A DNA stretch of 64,000 nt from Streptomyces sp. NBC_00820 (GTDB lineage: Bacteria > Actinomycetota > Actinomycetes > Streptomycetales > Streptomycetaceae). The position numbers and the translations under genes are program-made. The notes below the pieces were generated by a model. That model had not been told where the DNA came from, did no database searches, and saw only the letters and a list, made by a program, of their open reading frames with translations. The stretch covers positions 248,001 to 312,000 of the forward strand of contig NZ_CP108882.1 in NCBI RefSeq assembly GCF_036347055.1. Reading direction: 5' to 3'. This document shows, one piece after another, positions 9,107 through 19,193 of the stretch (position 1 is its first letter; the number at the start of each line of letters is the position of its first letter).

Positions 9107-9121
9107 TGTACTGGCAGTACA
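9107..9121. promoter_or_regulatory. Candidate MmyB-regulator operator
   Basis: TGTACTG and CAGTACA flank a single G, a perfect 15-bp palindrome 37-51 bp before the regulator start and about 160 bp before the ADH start. Position and symmetry suggest the operator of the divergent XRE/MmyB regulator. Binding is inferred. Confidence 0.5.
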
Positions 9122-9281
9122 CCCTTTGACGGTGTCTCGCTACGTGCGCCGGGAGCGGGTTACCTGGATGACGTGGTGCTCTCCGCCCGGGCTTTGCGAG
9201 CCGGTCGGGCGGTCAGCCACCTTTCTCTGCACTCGGCGACGGCCGGTTTCCGCCGGCACGCCTCGGAAAGGAACCCTTCTC

Positions 9282-10298
9282 ATGCGCGGCGCAGTCATCC
9301 ACGCCCCCGGCGACATCCGCTTCGAGACCCTGGACGACCCGAAGCTCCTGCACCCGACCGATGCGATCATCCGTACGGCCGTGACCTGTGTGTGCGGCTC
9401 CGACCTGTGGCCCTACCGCGGTCTGGAGCCCACGGACGAGCCGCACCCGATGGGCCACGAGTACGTCGGCTTCGTCGAGGAGGTCGGCTCCGCGGTCACC
9501 TCGGTCAAGCGTGGCCAGTTCGTGATCGGCTCTTTCGCCACATCCGACAACACGTGCGCGAACTGCCGGAACGGCTTCCAGTCGAACTGCCTGCACCGCG
9601 AGTTCATGAGCACCTGCCAGGCCGAGTACGTGCGCATCCCCAACGCGCAGGGCACCCTGGTCGCCCTCGACGACACACCCGACGAGCGGTTCTGGCCCGG
9701 CCTGCTGGCCGTGTCCGACGTCATGGGCACCGGCTGGTGGGCCGCGGAGGCCGCCGAGGTCGGGCCCGGCTCCACCGCCGTGGTCGTCGGCGACGGGGCA
9801 GTCGGCCTGTGCGCGGTCATCGCCGCGAAGGAGATGGGCGCCGAACGGATCATCGCCATGAGCCGCCACGAGCCCCGCCAGAAGCTCGCCCTGGAGTTCG
9901 GCGCCACCGACATCGTCACCGAACGCGGCGAGCAGGGCGTCGACCGTGTCAAGGACCTGACCGACGGCATCGGCGCCGACTCGGTGCTGGAGTGCGTCGG
10001 CACCCCGGAGGCCATGCGGCAGGCACTGCACTCGGCCCGGCCAGGTGGCGACGTCGGCTTCGTCGGCGTCCCCCACGACGTCGTGATCGACGGCCAGGAG
10101 CTGTTCTTCTCCCAGGTCGGCCTGCGTGGCGGCCCCGCCCCCGTGCGCCGCTACCTGCCCGACCTGATCGACCGCGTCCTGACGGGCCGGATCGACCCGG
10201 GCAAGGTGTTCGACCTCACCTTGCCCCTGGACCAGGTCGCCGAGGGCTACCGGGCCATGGACGAGCGCCGCGCCATCAAGACCCTGCTCACACCCTGA
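9282..10298 (+). CDS. Zinc-dependent alcohol dehydrogenase (MDR), first copy
   Basis: A 338-residue medium-chain dehydrogenase that should oxidise an alcohol or reduce an aldehyde/ketone with NAD(P). Catalytic zinc ligands C38, H59 and E60 lie in [10 protein letters not shown] and PMGHEYVG. The structural-zinc loop reads TCANCRNGFQSNC. The Rossmann motif is [19 protein letters not shown] 9282 follows GAAAGGAA; an upstream extension in the same frame is not needed. It is the first gene of a rightward set with the CMD-like and cupin genes, divergent from an MmyB regulator. Its closest relative in the window is the ADH at 12192, with catalytic residues at the same positions. Confidence 0.93.
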   Translation: MRGAVIHAPGDIRFETLDDPKLLHPTDAIIRTAVTCVCGSDLWPYRGLEPTDEPHPMGHEYVGFVEEVGSAVTSVKRGQFVIGSFATSDNTCANCRNGFQSNCLHREFMSTCQAEYVRIPNAQGTLVALDDTPDERFWPGLLAVSDVMGTGWWAAEAAEVGPGSTAVVVGDGAVGLCAVIAAKEMGAERIIAMSRHEPRQKLALEFGATDIVTERGEQGVDRVKDLTDGIGADSVLECVGTPEAMRQALHSARPGGDVGFVGVPHDVVIDGQELFFSQVGLRGGPAPVRRYLPDLIDRVLTGRIDPGKVFDLTLPLDQVAEGYRAMDERRAIKTLLTP

Positions 10299-10394
10299 CC
10301 GACTCCCACCAAGAGCCTGTGGCTGTGACCACGACGTCCCGTGCACCCCAGCTGCTCAGAACTCGTAGCACTCGTAGAACAAGAGAGAACCACC

Positions 10395-10715
10395 ATGCCC
10401 CAGCAGTCCGCCCCCGAGGAACTCAGGGCGATCGCCCCCAAGCTTGTCGAGGTCACGAACGACGTCCTGTTCGGCGACGTCTGGAAACGCCCCGGTCTGT
10501 CCCCTCGCGACCGGAGCCTGGTCACCGTGAGCACGCTCGCCGCCCTCTACCGCAGTGAGCAGCTCGGACACCACCTGGGTGTCGCCCTCGACAACGGACT
10601 GACCGTCGAGGAACTCTCCGAGGCCATCACCCATCTCGCCTTCTACGCCGGCTGGCCCAACGCCATGACCGCCGTCAACCGGCTCAAGAAGATCGCCGAC
10701 GAGCGCGGCGCCTGA
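10395..10715 (+). CDS. Carboxymuconolactone decarboxylase-like protein
   Basis: A 106-residue protein of the CMD/AhpD-like all-helical fold: LFGDVWKRPGLSPRDRSLVTVS, LYRSEQLGHHLGVALDNGLTVEEL, EAITHLAFYAGWPNAMTAV. This pattern fits the small gamma-carboxymuconolactone-decarboxylase group; the CxxC of true AhpD peroxidases is absent. Full length for the family. It starts at ATG 10395. It follows the ADH by 96 bp and precedes a cupin by 42 bp, so the three are probably cotranscribed. Confidence 0.88.
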   Translation: MPQQSAPEELRAIAPKLVEVTNDVLFGDVWKRPGLSPRDRSLVTVSTLAALYRSEQLGHHLGVALDNGLTVEELSEAITHLAFYAGWPNAMTAVNRLKKIADERGA

Positions 10716-10757
10716 CGCACCCCGCCTCGTATCCCGACCCCGCGAAGGAGAACAACC

Positions 10758-11168
10758 ATGGAACACATCACCGAGACGGCCACACTGAAGGCCCCGGCCG
10801 AACGCTTCACCGGCGACGTCCACCTCAACATGATCGAGTCCCCCACCTCCCCCGGCCGCCTCGCCGCCGCGCTCGTCCGCTTCACCCCTGGCGCCCGCAC
10901 CAACTGGCACTCCCACGCCAACGGCCAGACCCTCTACGTCACCGACGGCGTCGGCCTCGTCGGCACCCGTGACGGCAGCGTCGTGCGCGTCAGCGCCGGA
11001 GAGACCGTCAAGTGCCCCGCTGGTGAGGAGCATTGGCACGGGGCCACCGACACGACTTTCATGGCCCACATCGCCATGGTCGTCGGAGACACCGACGGAG
11101 ACGGCACCACATGGCTGGAGCCCGTCACCGCCGACGAGTACGCCGCCGCCCTGAACACCACCGACTGA
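10758..11168 (+). CDS. Small cupin-domain protein
   Basis: A 136-residue single-domain cupin of the type annotated as (R)-mandelonitrile-lyase-like. Motif 1 reads NWHSHANGQTLYVTDGVGLV with metal ligands H51, H53 and probably Q57. Motif 2 is GETVKCPAGEEHWHGA with H92 or H94. AAGGAG precedes ATG 10758. Combined with the CMD-like protein and ADH upstream it forms a compact redox cassette; the substrate is unknown. Confidence 0.88.
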   Translation: MEHITETATLKAPAERFTGDVHLNMIESPTSPGRLAAALVRFTPGARTNWHSHANGQTLYVTDGVGLVGTRDGSVVRVSAGETVKCPAGEEHWHGATDTTFMAHIAMVVGDTDGDGTTWLEPVTADEYAAALNTTD

Positions 11169-11310
11169 CCCACAGGAACGGTCTCCTCCGCAGAAGGCGG
11201 CGCAACGGGACGCAGAGGCCGTGCAGGAGACCGCACGGCCGATGCGTCGCAGCCGGCCGGCGATGGCCTCTCGGCGAAAAGAGCGACGGCTGTGCCTGGG
11301 ACGGGTGCGG

Positions 11311-12162
11311 TCAGGCGTCCAGGCGGCGCCCCGCGAGCCAGGTGACGATCTCGGGGTCGTGGTGGTCGAAGAACAGCGAGCCGCCGGCGTCCAGGGTGGC
11401 GATCCGGGCCATCTGGTCGTCGGTGAGCCGGAAGTCGAAGATGTCGATGTTCTCGGCCATGCGTTCGGGGCGAACGGACTTGGGGATGGCGATGACTCCG
11501 CGCTGGGTGAGCCAGCGCAGCACGACCTGTGCCACGGACTTGCCGTACTCCTTGCCGATGCCGGCCAGCAGCGGGTTGGTGAACAGGTCGTTCCTGCCTT
11601 CCGCGAAGCCGCCCCAGGACTGGATCCGCACGCCGTGCTCGCGCATGAGTTCCTGGTAGCCGGCGCGCTGGAAGAAGGGGTGGGTCTCGATCTGATTGAC
11701 CGCCGGGGTGATCTCGTTGTTGACGATCAGGTCGATCAGCCGGTCGGGGTAGAAGTTGGCGACACCGATCGCCTTCGCCGCCCCCTCGCGGTTCAGTGCC
11801 TCCATGGCGCGCCACTGGCCGTAGACATCGCCGTAGGGCTGGTGCATCAGGTACAGGTCGAGGTGGTCCAGGCCCAGCTTGTTCAGGGACGTCTCGAAGG
11901 CGCGCCGGGTGTTCTGCTCCGCGGGGGCGTCCTGCACCCACAGTTTGGTGGTGACGAACAGGTCCTCGCGGGCGATGCCGCTGGACTTGATGGCGCGGCC
12001 CACGGCCTCTTCGTTGCCGTAGGCGGCGGCGGTGTCCAGCAGCCGGTAGCCGGCGGCCAGTGCGTCGGAGACTGCGCGTTCGGTGTCCTCGGCGGGGATC
12101 TGGTAGACGCCGAAGCCGAGCAGCGGCATCTCGATGCCGTTGTTGAGGGTGACGAACTGCAT
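11311..12162 (-). CDS. Aldo/keto reductase (AKR5-like)
   Basis: A 283-residue (beta/alpha)8 NADPH-dependent carbonyl reductase. The catalytic tetrad is visible: D43 and Y48 in [11 protein letters not shown]73 in VTTKLWVQ, H107 in YLMHQPYG. The C-terminal [19 protein letters not shown] binds the NADPH 2'-phosphate. It starts at ATG 12162, 29 bp after the ADH at 12192, in a leftward three-gene operon. It converges on the cupin gene. Confidence 0.93.
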   Translation of the reverse strand: MQFVTLNNGIEMPLLGFGVYQIPAEDTERAVSDALAAGYRLLDTAAAYGNEEAVGRAIKSSGIAREDLFVTTKLWVQDAPAEQNTRRAFETSLNKLGLDHLDLYLMHQPYGDVYGQWRAMEALNREGAAKAIGVANFYPDRLIDLIVNNEITPAVNQIETHPFFQRAGYQELMREHGVRIQSWGGFAEGRNDLFTNPLLAGIGKEYGKSVAQVVLRWLTQRGVIAIPKSVRPERMAENIDIFDFRLTDDQMARIATLDAGGSLFFDHHDPEIVTWLAGRRLDA

Positions 12163-12191
12163 GAGCGGTGATCCTTCGTTCTGGGGCGACG

Positions 12192-13220
12192 TCAGGGGCG
12201 GACGAGGGCCTTGAGGACCTGGCGGTCGGCCATGGCCCGGTAGGCGTCCGGGGTCCGGTCGAGGGTGAAGGTCCGGTCGAAGACGCGGCCGGGGGCGATC
12301 GTGCCGTCGAGGACGTCGGGCAACAGCTGTTCGATGTAGGCGCGGGCGGGGCCGGCGCCGCCGGTGAGGGTGATGTTGCGCATGAACTCGGCCGGGCCGA
12401 TCGGGCCCTGCTCGTACTGCGGGACGCCCAGGCGGCTGATGGTGCCGCCGTCCAGGACCGCGCCCAGGGCGGTGTCCAGGGCCTGGCGGGTGCCGACGGC
12501 CTCGATCACCTTGTGCACGCCGCCGGTCAGCTCGCGGATGCGGGCGATGCCCTCCTCGCCGCGCTCGGCGACGACGTCGGTGGCGCCGAACTCGCGGCCC
12601 AGGCCGGTGCGCGCCGCGTGGCGGCCGGCGAGGACGATCCGTTCGGCGCCCAGCCGCTTGGCGGCGATCACCGCGCACAGGCCGACCGCACCGTCCCCGA
12701 CGACCAGCACCGCATCGCCTCGGCCGACGCCTGCGGTGACCGCGCCGTGGTGGCCGGTGGTCATCACGTCCGACAGCGCCAGCAGGGACGGAAGCAGCGC
12801 GGAGTCGGCGGCCACCGGCAGCTTCACCAGCGTGCCGTCCGCATGCGGGACGCGGACGGCTTCGCCCTGGCCGCCGTCGACACCGTCGAAGCCGTACCGG
12901 CCACCGTTACGGCACGAGATGTGCAGGCCGCGGGCACAGTAGTCGCACGTGTTGTCGCTGTACGTGAACGGGGCGACGACCAGATCGCCCGCCTTGAGCC
13001 CGCTCACGTCCGCACCGGTCTCCTCGACGACGCCGAGGAACTCATGCCCCATGGGGCGGCCGGTGTCAGTGGCGGGCATCGACTGGTAGGGCCACAGGTC
13101 GCTGCCGCACACGCACGCGGCCACCGTGCGTACCACGGCGTCGGTTGGCTTGACGATCTTCGGGTCGGGCCGCTCCTCGACGCGGACGTCTCCGGCTCCG
13201 TACATCACTGCTGCACGCAT
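12192..13220 (-). CDS. Zinc-dependent alcohol dehydrogenase (MDR), second copy
   Basis: A 342-residue medium-chain dehydrogenase, paralogous to the one at 9282. C38, H59 and E60 occupy the same residue numbers, and [10 protein letters not shown] is identical. The structural-zinc loop is [13 protein letters not shown]. The cofactor motif is [20 protein letters not shown]. The start is ATG 13220; an upstream in-frame ATG at 13259 would add 13 unlikely residues. It sits between two aldo/keto reductases, all leftward, with gaps of 29 and 50 bp. Confidence 0.93.
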   Translation of the reverse strand: MRAAVMYGAGDVRVEERPDPKIVKPTDAVVRTVAACVCGSDLWPYQSMPATDTGRPMGHEFLGVVEETGADVSGLKAGDLVVAPFTYSDNTCDYCARGLHISCRNGGRYGFDGVDGGQGEAVRVPHADGTLVKLPVAADSALLPSLLALSDVMTTGHHGAVTAGVGRGDAVLVVGDGAVGLCAVIAAKRLGAERIVLAGRHAARTGLGREFGATDVVAERGEEGIARIRELTGGVHKVIEAVGTRQALDTALGAVLDGGTISRLGVPQYEQGPIGPAEFMRNITLTGGAGPARAYIEQLLPDVLDGTIAPGRVFDRTFTLDRTPDAYRAMADRQVLKALVRP

Positions 13221-13270
13221 AAGAGGGGTTACTCCAAACGGGGGGGTGGGCTGTCGCACCGGGGGCGGAA

Positions 13271-14353
<1,083 letters not shown>

Positions 14354-14461
14354 TCACCTTGGACCGGATTGCGCGCGGGTGGCAGGGCGGGCTCTTCGGG
14401 GGTAATGACAGGGCCCCCCACCGGCCCGCGCAGCGGGTGCCCGGCGGGCGAGACTGGAGTC

Positions 14462-15370
14462 ATGGCATCCGAGAGCGCGAACAGCGAGGGAGTCGAGCTG
14501 GGCCGCTTTCTGCGCGCCCGCCGTACCCAGACCCGCCCCGAACACGTCGGCCTCACCGTCGGCGCCGGCATCCGACGCACCCCCGGCCTGCGCCGCGAGG
14601 AGCTGGCCACCCTCGCCGGCATCAGCATCGACTACTACGTGCGCCTGGAACGCGGCAAGGAGACCCGCCCCAGCCCCTCAGTCCTCGACGCGCTCGCCCG
14701 CGCCCTGCGCATGGACGACCAGGAACACCAGCACCTGCGCGAGCTCGCCGCCCGGGCCGCCCGCTACACCCCCGAACCCCCGCCCGCCCCCAGCCGGACC
14801 GTGCGCCCCCACCTCAAGCTGCTGCTCGAATCGCTGCGCCCCAACCCGGCGTACGTCATCAGCCGCAGCATGGACCTGCTCGCCTGGAACCCCGGCGGCC
14901 TCGCCCTCTACGCGGGCCTGGACGACTGGCCCGTCAAGCACCGCAACCTCGCCCGCTATCTCTTCCTCCACCCCGCAGCCCGCGACCTCTTCACCGACTG
15001 GGACCGGCAGATCACCGCCTGCGTCGCCCGCCTGCGCGCCATCGCCGGCACCGCCCCCGACGCCCCCGACCTCACCAACCTCGTCGGCGAACTCCTCCTC
15101 AAGAGCCCCGACTTCGCGGGACTCTGGGAACGCTACGAAGTGACCGGCCGCAAACCCGCCCACAAGACCTTCCAGCACCCCCAGGTCGGAACGGTCACCC
15201 TCACCTCGCAGTCCCTGCACGTAGAAGGCACCCCCGGCCAGCGCATCGGCGTCTACACCGCCGAGCCCGGAACTCCCGGCCACGACGCCCTGCTCCTGCT
15301 CGACATGACGGCACCCCGGCCGACGGAACATCCCACGCCCGCCCCGAAAGCCACCGGCCGACAGCCGTAA
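14462..15370 (+). CDS. XRE-family regulator with MmyB-like ligand domain (second copy)
   Basis: A 302-residue regulator with the same architecture as the one at 8183. The HTH is LRREELATLAGISIDYYVRLERG, followed by the MmyB-type domain: SRSMDLLAWNPGGLALYAGL, LARYLFLHPAARDLFTDWDRQ, LVGELLLKSPDFAGLWERYEV and IGVYTAEPGTPGHDALLLL. ATG 14462 follows GGAG. It is divergent from the AKR-ADH-AKR operon, which it probably controls. The C-terminus ends in a Pro/Thr-rich tail of about 20 residues absent from the other copy. Confidence 0.93.
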   Translation: MASESANSEGVELGRFLRARRTQTRPEHVGLTVGAGIRRTPGLRREELATLAGISIDYYVRLERGKETRPSPSVLDALARALRMDDQEHQHLRELAARAARYTPEPPPAPSRTVRPHLKLLLESLRPNPAYVISRSMDLLAWNPGGLALYAGLDDWPVKHRNLARYLFLHPAARDLFTDWDRQITACVARLRAIAGTAPDAPDLTNLVGELLLKSPDFAGLWERYEVTGRKPAHKTFQHPQVGTVTLTSQSLHVEGTPGQRIGVYTAEPGTPGHDALLLLDMTAPRPTEHPTPAPKATGRQP

Positions 15371-15527
15371 AACCGCCGCGCCTCCGATTTCCTCAAAAAC
15401 GGCTCTCGCCACGATGCTGTGAATCCGCAGGTCATCCACGACCAGGATCGTGGTCTGCCTCCCATCAGGGAGGAGCCAGGTCACCCCGGTCCTCACAGGG
15501 CGTCGAGGTCGAACTAGCCTTCGGTCC

Positions 15528-16160
15528 ATGGCCTTGCGACCTGACGAGTTCTACGACCACGCGCTTGCCGCCGCGGATGGTGAGCGTCGGCTCCCGCTCG
15601 CACGCATGACAGGGTGGAACATCAGCCCGTTCGAACCAGACGGATTGCGCGTCGCGCCGCTGCGCCCTCCGGTTCTGCCCGAGCCTGCGCGGCACGGCGA
15701 GGACCCGTCGAGCTGCGAGGCGTGCAGCGACAGCGGCCGAGGTGACGGGATCTGGTTCAACGACAGTTGGCGGCTCACCCGGATCACGGGAGTCGGTGTG
15801 CCGCTGGTGCTCATGCTGCATCCGCTCGAGCACTATGACATGGCTGACCTGCCTGATGAGCTGGCAGCCGAGTTGGGGGTTCTGTCCACTCACATCGTCC
15901 GCCACGTGCAGGCCCTGCCACACATTTCGCGAGCCCACGTCTACCGCATCGGAGACGGAGGCGCACACCTGCACATCTGGTTCTTCGCCCGACCCGAGGG
16001 ACAGACCCAGCTGTTCGGATCATGGATGCCTGTCTGGGACGATCTGCTGCCGGAATACCCGGCAGATGTCGCAGAGGCGGATGCGGCGATCGTGGCAGAC
16101 GCGCTGACCGCCTCCATCGGGGGTCGCCGCTCGGCTGCCGGCGAATCGCCGCAGGACTGA
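15528..16160 (+). CDS. HIT-like protein
   Basis: A 210-residue protein with a histidine-triad-like core: HISRAHVYRIGDGGAHLHIWFFARP gives H-L-H-I-W-F near residue 145, and VGVPLVLMLHPLEHYDMADLPDEL resembles the strand-helix before it in HIT proteins. EACSDSGRGDGIWFNDSWRL upstream resembles the N-terminal part of Streptomyces HIT-like proteins. If active it would hydrolyse nucleotide phosphoanhydrides, but the third His of the canonical HxHxH is replaced, so activity is uncertain. The start is ATG 15528. Confidence 0.65.
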   Translation: MALRPDEFYDHALAAADGERRLPLARMTGWNISPFEPDGLRVAPLRPPVLPEPARHGEDPSSCEACSDSGRGDGIWFNDSWRLTRITGVGVPLVLMLHPLEHYDMADLPDELAAELGVLSTHIVRHVQALPHISRAHVYRIGDGGAHLHIWFFARPEGQTQLFGSWMPVWDDLLPEYPADVAEADAAIVADALTASIGGRRSAAGESPQD

Positions 16161-16260
16161 CCTGCCGGCGGACGCGGCGAGCGGCGTGCGGCGACGCTCA
16201 AGAGCCCTGGACCGGGCCACCAGACTCCAGGAGCTGAAGGCAGGGTGATCCACCCGCTAC

Positions 16261-16295
16261 GCATCACCCCCTGCCGCGGTGGCAGGGGGTGATGC
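16261..16295. terminator. Strong 15-bp stem hairpin
   Basis: GCATCACCCCCTGCC (16261-16275) and GGCAGGGGGTGATGC (16281-16295) pair perfectly around GCGGT. It lies 100 bp after the HIT-like gene and 60 bp before a small open frame. It could be a bidirectional terminator, although no T-run follows. Confidence 0.6.
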
Positions 16296-16357
16296 GCACA
16301 GTCGCGGCTGCGGCTAGGCCCCGGCCTGCTGATTGTCGGTTGTGACAGGGTGCTGAC

Positions 16358-16510
16358 ATGTCCAACCCCGTCGCGTACCCGGTCTTCCGCACCACCGACC
16401 CGGTACTGGCTCTGCGCGTGGCGCGTCAGCTTGCAGCAGTGGGCGAACGGCACGCCTCCTGGCTGGCAGAGCAGATCGGTCAGTCCGTCATCGGCCCACC
16501 GCAGGAGTAA
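16358..16510 (+). CDS. Hypothetical 50-residue protein
   Basis: A small frame from ATG 16358 to TAA 16510. The product starts MSNPVAYPVFRTTDPVLAL, contains the amphipathic helix RVARQLAAVGERHASWLAEQ, and ends GQSVIGPPQE. The composition is balanced and protein-like, unlike the Arg/Pro-rich shadows nearby. No Shine-Dalgarno sequence is obvious. Function unknown; it could also be the tail of a degraded gene. Confidence 0.4.
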   Translation: MSNPVAYPVFRTTDPVLALRVARQLAAVGERHASWLAEQIGQSVIGPPQE

Positions 16511-16567
16511 CCCCCGATCGAGCCCTGCCGCTGCAGGGCGATCACGTGTCTGTCCCGTCTCCGCGTC

Positions 16568-16985
16568 GTTTGGGGTGGACCTGGGGCGGGGCGATCTGAG
16601 TGATGCGGAGTGGGAACGACTGCGCCCGTTCCAGCCAGTCAGTAACAGGCGTTGTGGCAGACGGTGGGATCACCGGAAGGTGATCAACGGGATTCTGCAC
16701 CGCGTGCGGACCGGGGTGCAGTGGCGTGACCTGCCCGAACAGTTCGGACCGTGGAAGACGGTCTACGAACGTCACCGGCTGTGGTGGGCCGACGGAACTT
16801 GGGAACGACTACTTCAGCAGGTCCAGAGCGAGGCCGACGCAGCAGGTGAGCACGAAGCCCGACAGTCTCGCGGCGGACAAGACCTAGAGCAGCGGCCCCC
16901 GTTCGCGACTACCTGCGACATCGAGGCATCCGGCACACCATCCCAGAGAAGACCGACACCCAGACAGCCGATGGGGCTGCGGTTG
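16568..16985 (+). pseudogene. IS5-family transposase remnant with internal deletion
   Basis: Residues read DLSDAEWERLRPFQPVSN, then DHRKVINGILHRVRTGVQWR and GPWKTVYERHRLWWADGTWE, the N-terminal part of an IS5-family transposase, up to about 16850. In another frame near 16900 the sequence continues as RDYLRHRGIRHTIPEKTD, which belongs near the C-terminus. The catalytic core between them is missing, so this is a deletion derivative that cannot transpose. Confidence 0.75.
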
Positions 16986-17300
16986 CTCACACGTCACTGC
17001 CGTTGCCGTCGCCCGCCGCGCGAAGATGTCCGTCCGGCGACCCGGGGGGCGACTTCGTTCGCCTGAATGAGGGGCGCGAGCAGGCGCGCACCATGTCCGT
17101 GCCGCCGGCATCGGGCATCGTGGCCAGCTCACGGCTGCTGCCGTGCCCCAGGACGGCGGTCACGGCCGACCCGTCCGGCCCCCTCCCGGGCCGCCCCTGG
17201 ACTTCGAGGCCTTCTACCTCAGCTGCCCTGGGTGAGGGCTGGCCTGGCGCCTGGTGTTCGGTCAGGTATGTGCGGAGCGTCAAGGGGAAGTGACGATGAT

Positions 17301-18137
17301 ATGGGCGTTTCTTCGAATGGCCGAGGTGAGGCTCGTCGCGTGGGTGGCAGCCCGGCGGTGAGAGTGGCGGCGCGGGCGGGCTTCGCGGCCCGTGGACTGA
17401 TCTATCTGCTCGTGGCCGTCATCGCGGTGCAGATCGCGTTCGGCGGTGACGGCAGCGGACGGCAGGCCGATCGCGGGGGTGCCCTCGGCCAACTGGCCGA
17501 CAAACCCCTCGGGTCGGTGATGCTGTGGATCGTCGGACTCGCCTTGGTCGGCATGGCCTTGTGGCGGCTGTCCGAGGCGGTGTTCGGCGCGTCCGGGCCT
17601 GACGGCGCCAAGCCGTCCAAGCGGGCGATGTCCGCCGCACGGGCCGTCTTCTACGGCTTCGTGTCGTACTCGGTGCTGTCGTACGCGGCCGGAGAGGAGG
17701 GCAGCGGCAGCGGCTCCTCCGACCAGCAGACCGACGACGTCACCGCGACAGTCCTGAAGTGGCCCGGCGGTCAGTGGATCGTCGGTGTCGCGGGAGCGGT
17801 CGTGGTGGGCGCCGGTGTGTGGATCGCGTACCGGGCCGCGCGGCAGAAGTTCCGCAAGCACCTGCGGACCGAGACGATGTCCCGCCAGGTCACGCGGGGC
17901 ACCGACATCGTCGGTACAGCGGGCGGTGTGGCACGCGGAACCGTCTTCGCCGTAGCCGGGGTCTTCGCCCTCGTCGCGGCCGCCCGGCACCAGCCCGACC
18001 AGGCCAAGGGTATGGACGACACACTGCGTTCGTTCCGGGACCTGCCCGCAGGCCCCTGGCTGCTGGCGCTGATCGCGCTCGGCCTCGCGGCATTCGGCCT
18101 GTTCTCCTGGTGCAACGCGCGCTGGCGCAGACTCTGA
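17301..18137 (+). CDS. DUF1206-domain integral membrane protein
   Basis: A 278-residue protein with six hydrophobic segments in three two-helix units, the DUF1206 layout. Each unit opens with a similar motif: VRVAARAGFAARGLIYLLVA, AMSAARAVFYGFVSYSVLSY and GTAGGVARGTVFAVAGVFAL. WRLSEAVFG and FGLFSWCNARWRRL follow the first and last units. The function of the family is unknown. It starts at ATG 17301, behind AGGGGAAG. A Gly/Ser-rich loop (GEEGSGSGSSDQQTDD) separates the middle unit from the next. Confidence 0.88.
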   Translation: MGVSSNGRGEARRVGGSPAVRVAARAGFAARGLIYLLVAVIAVQIAFGGDGSGRQADRGGALGQLADKPLGSVMLWIVGLALVGMALWRLSEAVFGASGPDGAKPSKRAMSAARAVFYGFVSYSVLSYAAGEEGSGSGSSDQQTDDVTATVLKWPGGQWIVGVAGAVVVGAGVWIAYRAARQKFRKHLRTETMSRQVTRGTDIVGTAGGVARGTVFAVAGVFALVAAARHQPDQAKGMDDTLRSFRDLPAGPWLLALIALGLAAFGLFSWCNARWRRL

Positions 18138-18295
18138 CCCGGCGGCCGCGCGCGGGGCGAGTCGCGAGGTCTCTTTCGGTGGTGGTCCGCGCCGCGCCCG
18201 AGGAAGGCGCCGTGGGCGGCCGGGCCTCGCCGGGCCGCGTCGCATGGGGCGCCGAGATGCCGCGCCCTCCTTGCCGGCGCGTTCATCGAACCGTG

Positions 18296-19093
18296 TCAGG
18301 ACAGACGCAGCAGCTCTGCCAGGTTGCCGCCGAGTACCCGGTCGCGGACCTCGCCGGGAGCTGTCACTCGTTCCACCGTGGTGCGGGCGACGACGGGGTC
18401 TCCGTAGGGGGCGTCGGAGCCGAAGAGGGTGCGGGTGGGGAGTTCGCGGATGGCGAGCCGGACGGCGAAGATCAGATGTGCGGTGGAGAGTTCGAGGTAG
18501 ATGTTGGGTGTGGCCCTGGCCAGTTCGATCGCCTGCATCCAGTTGGTTCCGGCGAGTTGGCTGATCACCAGCGGCGCCTTCGGATAGCGCGCCGCCAGGC
18601 TCGCCAGGGTGCGGATGTCGCCCGCGGTCGTGGGCGCCCAGCCGTGGACGATCACCGGCAGGCCGGCGTGGTCGTGCGCGGCCTGGAGGACGGGCTCCAC
18701 CAGGGCTGCACGGTCGGGAGGCGGAGTGAGCTCTCCGACGCCGTGCAGCCCGCGGGCGACCACGTCACGGGCTACGGCCTCCCCCGTCTCGGCGGCGGGG
18801 CGGCCCAGCCGCACGGAGCCGAAACCGAGAAACCGGTCGGGGTGGGCCGCCAGGGCCGCATGCAGCTCACGCTGCGCCACGGCGAAGCCATCGGCCGCGG
18901 CCGCGCCGTCCGCCTCGCCCTTCAACGCGGTGTCCAGCACGCTCATCTCGCGACGCAGAGATGCCAGATCCTTCGCCCGCTCCGGGTGCGGGCGAGTGGG
19001 GAAGAGGACGACACGGTCGACGCCCGCGTCGTCGAGCGCGGACAGGTGCGGCCCGAGCGGGTCGTGAACGTGACTGTGCGCATCGATGATCAT
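18296..19093 (-). CDS. Amidohydrolase-family metal-dependent hydrolase (PF04909-like)
   Basis: A 265-residue TIM-barrel hydrolase. The N-terminal metal motif is MIIDAHSHVHDP. LPVIVHGWAP supplies a further His, and TLFGSDAPYGDP supplies the C-terminal Asp. This order matches small amidohydrolase-2 proteins that act as decarboxylases or lactonases. The start is ATG 19093, with GGAGGGTGATC upstream; a longer frame to 19177 is rejected. It is divergent from a MerR-type regulator whose probable operator lies in the 100-bp gap. Confidence 0.87.
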   Translation of the reverse strand: MIIDAHSHVHDPLGPHLSALDDAGVDRVVLFPTRPHPERAKDLASLRREMSVLDTALKGEADGAAAADGFAVAQRELHAALAAHPDRFLGFGSVRLGRPAAETGEAVARDVVARGLHGVGELTPPPDRAALVEPVLQAAHDHAGLPVIVHGWAPTTAGDIRTLASLAARYPKAPLVISQLAGTNWMQAIELARATPNIYLELSTAHLIFAVRLAIRELPTRTLFGSDAPYGDPVVARTTVERVTAPGEVRDRVLGGNLAELLRLS

Positions 19094-19149
19094 GATCACC
19101 CTCCGAAGGAGTGGGGCCGCGGATGGAATGCGGCCGGGCCAGGCCAGTG

Positions 19150-19177
19150 TTGACCCCTGACACGGTTGGAAGGTCAA
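19150..19177. promoter_or_regulatory. MerR-type promoter/operator dyad
   Basis: TTGACC (19150-19155) and GGTCAA (19172-19177) form an inverted repeat with 16 bp between arms, between the divergent amidohydrolase and MerR genes. TTGACC also serves as a -35 candidate. The operator role is inferred. Confidence 0.45.
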
Positions 19178-19193
19178 GCGAGGAGACGGGTTC

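Noticed and set aside
15371..15527. Minus-strand frame resembling ILVVDDLRIHSIVARAV
   Set aside because: Looks like a short protein relic, but it is too short and lacks context to assign to a transposase or response regulator.
16987..17283. 98-codon minus-strand frame next to the IS5 relic
   Set aside because: No ribosome site, no family pattern; partly overlaps the IS5 fragment. Could be a decayed gene, not supportable.
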